DNA from: Nannobrachium achirus
Taxonomy: Eukaryota; Chordata; Actinopteri; Myctophiformes; Myctophidae
Assembly: GCA_963921795.1 (NCBI GenBank)
Contig: OY997653.1
Coordinates: 24,856,658 to 24,920,657 of the forward strand
Direction: 5' to 3'
DNA length: 64,000 bases
The position numbers were made by a program, and so were the translations under genes. Of this stretch, positions 57,310-64,000 are shown piece after piece. The number at the start of each line of letters is the position of its first letter. Position 1 is the stretch's first letter. The notes beneath the pieces were generated by a model. It did no database searches. It was not told where the DNA came from and worked only from the letters and a program-made list of their open reading frames with translations.

Positions 57310-58832
57310 TTAAAGGAGTAGTTCACCCCCAAAATGACTTTTTTTCTATTATATAAACTTTATTACAGGCTCAGGGCCCACAGGGTAAAGACAACACATT
57401 ACAAAGATAAGAAAATAAAATAAAAGAGTACATTCACCAAGCCCACACCGGAGCTACAAGAGGCACTCATACTGTTTCAATGTTCACCGAGCCCCACCGG
57501 AGCTAAAGAGGCACTCATGCCAGTGTCCTCTAATGAAGGACGTGTACCTGACAGAGCTACGGCCAGGGTCTGTCATCTGTCCAATTAATCCATTCAATGA
57601 GCGATCCAGCCTGCAAATGAACTTGTAAGTCAGGTTCCTCAACAGAGCCATGAAAGTGGTAAGACCCAACGTAACAAAGAGCTCACTGGCTCTTGTGCTC
57701 CTGGGTTTCTTCAACAGTATACGAAGGCAGTCATTGTAGGCTACTTGCAGCTTCCGTAAGCTCTCTCTCTTATACTTCACCCACAGAGGGGCTGTATATA
57801 GAGGGGTGCAGTAAGCTCTAAACAGGTTTACTTTAACATCTGTAGTACAATGGTGAAATTTACGAACCAACATGTTTGCTTATACATAAAGCATTCTCCT
57901 CTGTCTTGACATATCCTCATCATCCTCTAGGGTGTCTGTAATAATATGCCCAAGATATTTTGTACTTTTTGACACACACATTGTTTGGCCAGACAGGTAA
58001 AAGGCAGGAAACTTGATTTCTAAGTCATCCTTTGTTCTACAGATCAAGACCATGCTCTTCTTAGCATTATAGTTAATATCAAAGTCAATCCCATAATTAG
58101 TGCAGATATTGAGCAGCAGTTGGAACCCACTGCTACTCTGGGAAAGTATAGTTAGATCGTCAGCGTACATAAAATGATTTATAAGGGTTTCTCCGATCAT
58201 ACAACCTGTACTGCACCCTCCCAGCTGTTTAGACAGGTCGTCCATATATAAATTAAAAAGGGCGGGGCTTAAAATCCCCCCCTGTCGGACTCCATTACCC
58301 ACCTGAAAGGGGGTGGATAAGGTGCTTCCCCATTTAACTTGCATTTTCTGGTGAGAATACCAATAAACTAGAATTCTTATTAAGCAGCTAGGCACACCCC
58401 TAAGCTTGAGCTAAAAAGCTTATAGTGATGGATACAATCGAAGGCTCTGGATGCATCAATAAATCCAACAAGCATAGTAGAGCTCTGCCTTCTATAGGTC
58501 TCCACTGCTTCTTTCAGAGCATAAATACATAAGTCTGTACTATGCTTATTGATTACTCAGGCCATGGAGAGTAGAGTTCAATAATATTTTTTGGTTTTTG
58601 TCACATTCCTAAGACAAAATTTTGATTCGAGTAAATTTACCCCCATTGATTCCGGATGGTGACCCGTTTCGAAACGGGTCACCATCCGGAATCAATGGTG
58701 GGTACATTTATTGTTATCACATTTTAGTCTTAGGAATGTGACAAAAACCAAAAAATATTATTGAACTCTACTTTCCATGGCCTGAGTAATCAATAGAAAA
58801 AAAGTCATTTTGGGGGTGAACTACTCCTTTAA
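57310..58832. mobile_element. TTAA-type foldback split by a LINE
   Basis: TTAAAGGAGTAGTTCACCCC at 57310 and its complement ending at 58832 are the outer edges. The second half (58547-58832) is complete with the palindromic centre GGTGACCCGTTTCGAAACGG plus complement near 58660-58690. The left arm breaks at TTTTTCTATT (57350), where LINE sequence starts, and resumes at TATTGATTACTCA (58547). Confidence 0.85.
57484..58540 (-). pseudogene. Non-LTR retrotransposon reverse transcriptase, truncated
   Basis: On the minus strand, reading from high to low coordinates, the frame contains VGFIDASRAFDCIHHYKLF (RT D-x-S-x-AFD motif), then a frameshift/stop near 58410. It continues with VGNGVRQGGILSPALFNLYM and HFMYADDLTILSQ (YADD catalytic motif), then KYLGHI, AYCTPLYTAPLW and KLQVAYNDCLRILL. 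These are RT palm and C-terminal thumb/connection motifs of jockey/CR1-like LINEs. The endonuclease domain is missing. A second break (about 57875) separates the two longest frames. TATT flanks both ends (57347-57350, 58547-58550). Confidence 0.88.
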
Positions 58833-58849
58833 GGTTTGTTTTGGGTCTT

Positions 58850-58995
58850 TTTATGCCTTTATTGGTAGGACAGTAGACTGACAGGAAATGGGGAGAGAGA
58901 TGGGGAGTGACACACATCAAAGGCCGTTGTGATCGGGACGAACCCGTGACATGCTGTTAGGTATCAGAGCCTGTTTGGTATGCACCTGGACCTTT
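58850..58995 (-). repeat. tRNA-derived SINE fragment, minus strand
   Basis: GGACAGTAGACTGACAGGAA and GATGGGGAGTGACAC are shared with 46315-46445. It directly follows the foldback. Confidence 0.65.
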
Positions 58996-59283
58996 AGGCT
59001 AGCAAGAGCCCCCATTCGTCAAGTACCGTACATTTTAAACACTTAAACCCTCTAGTCTTAGTGAAAATGACCTGAGTTGCAACTGTACTTGGGCCCCATT
59101 TTTTTGTCTATACACCAAATCTGTGATCTACCGATCTACTTTTGTCAAATTATTGTTCCCTCCAGAATAGGGATGCTGGGGTTCAAGTCAAGTGGTTAAA
59201 AAACATAGTGAAATGAACTGTATATTGTTCAAATCCATGGATAGTGCACAAACGAAAACTTGATATTCAAGACTAGAACTAAC

Positions 59284-59690
59284 ACTTCTATGCAAGGGTA
59301 GAGTCTGTTCTCCTATATGGCTATGAATGCTGGACCCTGAAGTCTCTAGACGGATGCTACACCAGAATGTTGCGTGTAGTATACCGTACTCAACATCAGC
59401 AAGAGTACACATGTTACCAACAAGAATCTGTATGTTGGAATACCAAGGGTGAGCGATAAAATAGCAGCTAGGAGTATGAGACACCAAGAGCTGCCAGAGT
59501 GCTGTGGGAACCAACGCACGGGCACCAGTTACGAGGACGTCCCACACTAACATACATACGTGGATGTACTCAAGAAAGACGCAGGAGCGCAAAGCACCAA
59601 CGAGCTGACTGGATATACAGTATCGAGGACCGGGATGACTGGAAGCAACGATGGAGGGCTCATCTGAGGACGACCTAGAGAAAGAGAGAG
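59284..59690 (+). pseudogene. LINE ORF2 C-terminal fragment
   Basis: The + strand encodes VESVLLYGYECWTLKSLDGC then YTRMLRVV and, after frameshifts, KIAARSMRHQ and SIEDRDDWKQRWRAHL. The sequence VLLYGxExWTL...RMLR...DRDDWr is the C-terminus of a fish endonuclease-RT LINE different from the L2 type. Several stops; a dead fragment. Confidence 0.75.
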
Positions 59691-59924
59691 AGCATAAGTG
59701 GGAAAAGTGCATAATTATGCAGACAGCCAAAGCAAGAGTTGTATCTAATTCGTGAAAGCTCAGCAGTGTTGATGCTACTTAGCACCTGTAGGAAAATACG
59801 CCTGCACATCACCAATGTATGTTCTTGTTATGGAATTCATTCATTCCATTTACAGCGTGTGGTTTGTGTGGGCTTGTTTTATTGCTGAGCAGAAAGAATT
59901 GAGACAAACCTTTTCTCTGCTTAG

Positions 59925-60075
59925 TTGCAGTGGTGGCAGATTTCCCAGTACAAAAAAGTCAAACTCCTGTATTTTACTTGAGTAAAAGTACAAAAGTATT
60001 GGCATCAAAATATACTTGCAGTACCACTGTAAAAGTAACTTTTTCAAACATTGTCAAAGATCAGCTATAAAACAG
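59925..60075. repeat. AGTAAAAGTA (GTGGTGGA-family) fragment
   Basis: AGTGGTGGCAGATTTCCCAG, ACTTGAGTAAAAGTACAAAA and GTATTGGCATCAAAATATAC match 15888-16060. A trace of the palindrome (AGATCAGCTATAAAAC) follows. Confidence 0.6.
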
Positions 60076-60884
60076 GGCCTAATTGGTTCTCTAATTGGTT
60101 ACTAATCTGAAATGTGGCGAAGTAGAAGCATAAAGTATGTATCAAAGCCCCATTCAGATTTCACTAATGAGGACCGTCTGTCATTTGAAAAACAAAAACA
60201 AAACAAAAAACAATATGGCTTGAATTTCGACTGATTCGCCATCCCTCAAATTTGCTCTGAATGGAGTAATGAGGCAACGTCTGCTGTTTGTAGCTTGTTC
60301 CACCAGCTACAAATGGAAAGAAATAAAAGCCAAACACAAGTCACTTTTATTGCAGGGTGTCTACAAGGTCCTGTATTTTCTGTATGCCAGTCTTTAAAAA
60401 GCATGGATTCAAGTTCTCAGTCACCGCAAGTTAAACAAGCAATAGAATACATGTTCAGAAGCATCTTCCATAAAACCGGGAGTTGGAGTAGACGAGTGCC
60501 ATAGACAGCACTCGTGTGGCTACAATAACATTTTCAAAGACAGTTGCTCAAAACAGCTCAACATCAACTCACCAAAACCACAGGATACTAGACAAATGAA
60601 CACATCTCTCAGTGAGGCAACATGCTTTTTTAACAGATGAGAAAATGTGATAAGCATGTAATCTGACATGAAATGACAATGAAAATTGCATAATGTAATG
60701 AAAATACCTAATGAATTACTCGCTTAACTGAACTGCACTGCTGTTGTCCAAACAGTGTTATTTTAGATGCTGTCAAAGGCTAGACTTTAAGACACACAAA
60801 GCCAAGTGTAAGCAGCACCCAGCTCGAACAGCTGCAGCAGAAAGTTAGAGTGCGTGCGTGTGAGCATGTGTGTGTGCGCGGCAG

Positions 60885-61110
60885 CCAATATATCGTTGCT
60901 GTCGGGCAGAAACCTCTTATCTCCATTTGTTTATTCGTAATGATTGCCCTACCACAAGTGTCATACAAAAGCATCAAAGCTAACAGATTCACAAGCTCAA
61001 AACGCTGCACGAATTGACGCGTTTTGAGCTCGTAGATCTGCCATTATCTCATCTGAATTCTGAAAAGTAACAGTTTTGGACGTATGAGGTTTCCAGCCAG
61101 CAGAGAGCGA
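60885..61110. repeat. Core module (GTCGGGCAGAAACC) with palindrome
   Basis: ATATCGTTGCTGTCGGGCAG, TTATTCGTAATGATTGCCC, a palindrome at about 60980-61040 (CACAAGCTCAAAACGC ... GCGTTTTGAGCTCGTAG) and CAGTTTTGGACGTATGAGG. Partial relatives are at 52700-52770, 62330-62390 and 63005-63080. Confidence 0.65.
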
Positions 61111-61174
61111 TGTGACTTTGTTGGACTGTTGACGTTCTGATTGCCAGACAGTCTCTCTATCCTCCCTTCTACTC

Positions 61175-61176
<2 letters not shown>

Positions 61177-61209
<33 letters not shown>
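61177..61209. repeat. Poly-C tract (33 bases)
   Basis: An uninterrupted C run; length is likely unreliable in any assembly. Confidence 0.9.
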
Positions 61210-61210
<1 letters not shown>

Positions 61211-61425
61211 AGCGGCTCAGTTTAACAGCCGCCCATCCCTCCTCCGCAGTGCTCCCATAGTTCCAAGGAGCAGACAGACAGACGGTATCAAAAGGTTAAT
61301 TCACTCATGCAAACATCGATGTGACTTGCAAACTGCATGCAATTTATAAAATACAGATTGCATAAGTGTCATCATTCATCATTTCAGAATACTACACCCT
61401 CCCTTCCCATTTCGGCGCACTAGAT

Positions 61426-61812
61426 CAGTGGTTCTCAACCTGTGCTTAATGTAAAACATTGTTTTCTCACTCAACAGTAAACAAACCAACATAAAGTTTA
61501 AGTGAATAGAGGGTGTCTGCACATTTCTTAAGTGACAATTTAAGGACTTTTTAATACCTCTAAAAAGACAAATTAAACATTGGCCAAATTGTCAAATATT
61601 AGAGGCAGAAATTGTGAAAATAGCTGATCTACATGCTCACAGCGCCTCACAACGCGAGGTGTTGTGAGCATGTAGATCTGCTATTTTCACAATAGAACTG
61701 TGTTATACAAAATGTAATGCCTCAACTCTTAGTGCTCGTCAGGGTGGGGTGGGTCCCCAGTTAAAATATGATTATTTTGGTGGTCACGGCCTGAAAAGGT
61801 TGAGAACCACTC
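61426..61812. mobile_element. 387-bp hAT, GGTTCTCAACC family, 8-bp duplication
   Basis: Ends are CAGTGGTTCTCAACCTG and AAGGTTGAGAACCACTC. Flanks CACTAGAT (61418-61425) and CTCTAGAT (61813-61820) differ at one base and fit the hAT preference for a CTAGA-like target. The shared palindrome is at 61613-61691 with CATGC arms. Confidence 0.92.
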
Positions 61813-62394
61813 CTCTAGATGCCGCCCTGGGCCCCTGCCTGGGTCGCCTATATGGGAGCACCGGCCCTGAGTCAGTGGCAGCTCTTTGGACAAAAACACC
61901 CTTGTGAGAGGAGTCAGAGGACAATGCCAACATAACTCATTGAAAACCGAAGCCAATAGAGGCAAAACAACATTAATTCTAACAGTGTACACATGGATAC
62001 ATCTAACACTAGGATTTTACCATTACTGGACAGGTGGGTGCACCTAATAAATGATTACCAGCCAGCAGCAGTGCAATGAAGACATAAATAAAGCCCAGAC
62101 GTTTATGGTTGAGCAGTTTTATGTGAATTGATTGTCCGTGGAATCGGTTCAATATCTGAGTTGTTAGTAGCAGTAAAAAATACTTAGGAGGAAAATAATG
62201 TTGCAGCAGTAAATCAATCCTCGTTGAATTGATGTCTCTATCTATGCAACAAACCAATGGCTCTTTTCCACCGCAAGAACCAAGTGAACCATGTCCTGAC
62301 AGGTTTTTTAACAGGTTCTGGATTTGTTTCCATATCGTTGCTAAAGGGCAGAAACCTCTTCTCTTATCTAGATGTCATTCATTATCACAAATTA

Positions 62395-62820
62395 TTACCC
62401 GGCTTGGTTGAATGCTTGATTCTGATTGGTCGAGCACTGAAATCAGCGGTGAATTATAGGCGTATATAATGACCGCTCCGCTCTATATTTCACCTCTGCT
62501 CATCAACGGCTCAGAGCAGCTGCTGTATTCAGGCTGCACTGCGTGGATTTTGTGCCGTATCCAACATGGCAGAAAATGGATTCTATTTGATCAGCACTTC
62601 CTTGTTTTCCAAGGCGACGTGTTGCGCTGGGGGGGACGCACTTTCAGCCGTCTGTAAACAAGGGAATACTTCGTTTTGTTTTGCTGCTTCGTCATTATGG
62701 TTTATATGGACACTTCAGGCTGATAATTCCCCTCGGCGTCGTGTCCTTTTAAACCCCTGTCTGCAACTAAGCAGAGAAAAGCTTTGTGTCAGCTATAAAA
62801 CAAACCCATAAACCACTTTG
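62395..62820. other. Dispersed repeat with TTGATTCTGATTGG start; no gene
   Basis: CCCGGCTTGGTTGAATGCTT, TGATTCTGATTGGTCGAGC and TATATAATGACCGCTCCG are typical of a fish MITE-like repeat. CTGCAACTAAGCAGAGAAAA near 62762 recurs inverted at 59905-59930. Short frames have no support. Confidence 0.5.
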
Positions 62821-63190
62821 CTGCATATGGAATGAATACTGTACATTCTATAATACATGTAGTCAAGCAGAAACATAAGTTTGTGTTTTATGGGCGGTCC
62901 TATTTTCTTACTGATGCTTAGTTAGGACTAGGAGCATCAACACCACTGAGCTGTAATTTCTTTTTTAAATGCAACATTCAATAAAACACTCGCTTTGGCT
63001 GTCTGCATATCGTTGCTGTCGGGCAGAAACCTCTTATCTCTAACTTTTCTTGTTTTTATTGTAAATTAACACCCTACTTGACCAGACACCTCCAAAATGT
63101 GTAAAATATTTGCAGATCTCCAGGCTGCTATTTTTGCAATATATATATATATATATATATTGCCGCTATTTCAGCTTTTTTTATGTTCTT

Positions 63191-63591
63191 ATTTAGGCCT
63201 AGAATTATTGAATGCTTTAACCAGTGAAAAATAGCAGATATACAAGCTCACAGCGCGGCAAGCTTGTAGATCTGCTATTTTTTGAAAAAGTCGTGAAAAT
63301 GTATGCAAATCTTTGAATATATGTATTTTCAAAGCGAACGTTTGTAACTCAAATTTTGCTCCTGGGTGGTCCCTGGAACTAAATATTTTGAAATGCGGGT
63401 CCGTGGCCAAATAAATATCATTTTGGGGGTCCTTCACATGAAAAGGTTTGAGAACCACTGAGCTCCAGTTAAGTGAAAGGGACCTTTTCTTTGACGATGG
63501 CGCTGTGAGCTTGTATATCTGCTATTTTTCCATAGTTAAAGCATAAAATAATAATACACACAATAATGTGTACCCGTTCTAAATGGGTTAA
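63191..63591 (-). mobile_element. AACCCATT element, inverted, with one full and one half palindrome
   Basis: Reading the minus strand, ends are TTAACCCATTTAGAACGGG (at 63591) and ATTCTAGGCCTAAAT (63191). The 63225-63285 palindrome has a shortened centre (GCGCGGCAAGCTTG). At 63505-63532 only one arm is left. Confidence 0.8.
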
Positions 63592-63797
63592 TTTTATAGA
63601 GTTCTGAAAATGTTTCAGATTATGGATGGTGCTAAGAGTCATAATTTGCAACAATGAGTATTTGTGTTTTTTTATTGTGTTCCTCATCCTCTCCTGAAGA
63701 GCTGAGGACCTCAGTGTGCGCTGCAGTGATGCTACGGTACCTGCACTCTTGTGTGCTGCTGTCATGGGTTATTTGTGTGTGAGTGATAATGGCCGAA

Positions 63798-63799
<2 letters not shown>

Positions 63800-63851
<52 letters not shown>
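63800..63851. repeat. (CA)n microsatellite
   Basis: About 26 CA units. Confidence 0.95.
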
Positions 63852-63853
<2 letters not shown>

Positions 63854-63921
63854 AGCTCTAAATGGCTTCTTGCAGCTAAATAAGGCTGCCGATGCATCAT
63901 GAATGGAGGGGGGCGTGGAAG

Positions 63922-64000
63922 TAGGGGTGCCACACCAAATTCTGGGCCCTGAGTACAAGGATATTATTTTGTGCTTTAAAGCATAGGTTTTTTTAAACCA
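63922..64000 (+). mobile_element. Start of a third GTGTCACACC-family hAT, cut by window end
   Basis: TAGGGGTGCCACACCAAATT and CTGGGCCCTGAGTACAAGG match the left end of 37660-38185 and 55089-55749. Confidence 0.75.

Noticed and set aside
59188..59730. 180-codon minus-strand frame
   Set aside because: Shadow of the + strand LINE fragment.

Overview
The window reads as gene-poor, transposon-saturated DNA from a ray-finned (teleost) fish. Evidence is the dense mix of tiny hAT-type elements with 8-bp target-site duplications, TTAA-flanked piggyBac-type elements, L2-like LINE tails, tRNA-derived SINEs of kinds common in fish, very long CA/GT runs, and one spliced vertebrate gene.

Host gene. The only host protein-coding sequence I can support is on the + strand at the right: two exons (54314-54422 and 55772-55968) that join in frame and encode the C-terminus of a protein I recognise as MEI4, a meiotic double-strand-break factor. 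No other MEI4 exon is visible upstream, so positions 1 to about 54313 are most simply read as one long MEI4 intron. The intron between the two visible exons has a GC-AG donor and carries a hAT-like insertion that has duplicated the splice acceptor of the last exon. Sequence after about 55970 is 3' flank.

Layout. 1-730: minisatellite and a large foldback. 2.0-9.4 kb: first copies of the AACCCATT-ended family and of the GTCTTCAAC hAT family, plus CA runs. 10-14.6 kb: an L2 fragment fused to a hAT derivative, a 1.2-1.7 kb direct duplication carrying later insertions, and a hAT transposase fragment. 15-18.2 kb: a GTGGCGTC-family hAT and a 574-bp hAT element with perfect duplications. 21.2-25.1 kb: a LINE end, two hAT elements and the best full-length AACCCATT element. 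26.06-27.22 kb: a three-level nest (hAT in hAT with a TTAA element inside). 31.5-36.6 kb: mixed repeats, another hAT element and a TA-flanked element. 37.3-42.5 kb: a hAT element carrying a 3.6 kb piggyBac with a decayed multi-exon transposase. 42.65-46.1 kb: a recent 1.14 kb tandem duplication, one copy split by a 1.19 kb insertion. 47.7-52.2 kb: a 69-bp hAT derivative, a foldback with a nested TAA-flanked element, and long GT/CA runs. 57.3-58.8 kb: a foldback split by a LINE. 59-64 kb: LINE fragment and further hAT copies.

Main observation. One palindromic module (arm core AAAATAGCAGATCTACAAGC and its complement, about 65-80 bp) occurs more than 25 times, inside at least eight element families whose terminal repeats are unrelated. 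The arms vary in sequence but change together so that the stem stays paired. One element family has copies with and without the module, some copies keep only one arm, and in two places a single arm plus flank is tandemly repeated with exactly the same 46-bp period. This looks like a portable or repeatedly regenerated hairpin module shared among non-autonomous transposons, and it is the best candidate here for something undescribed. All family calls come from reading the sequence; no database search was possible.
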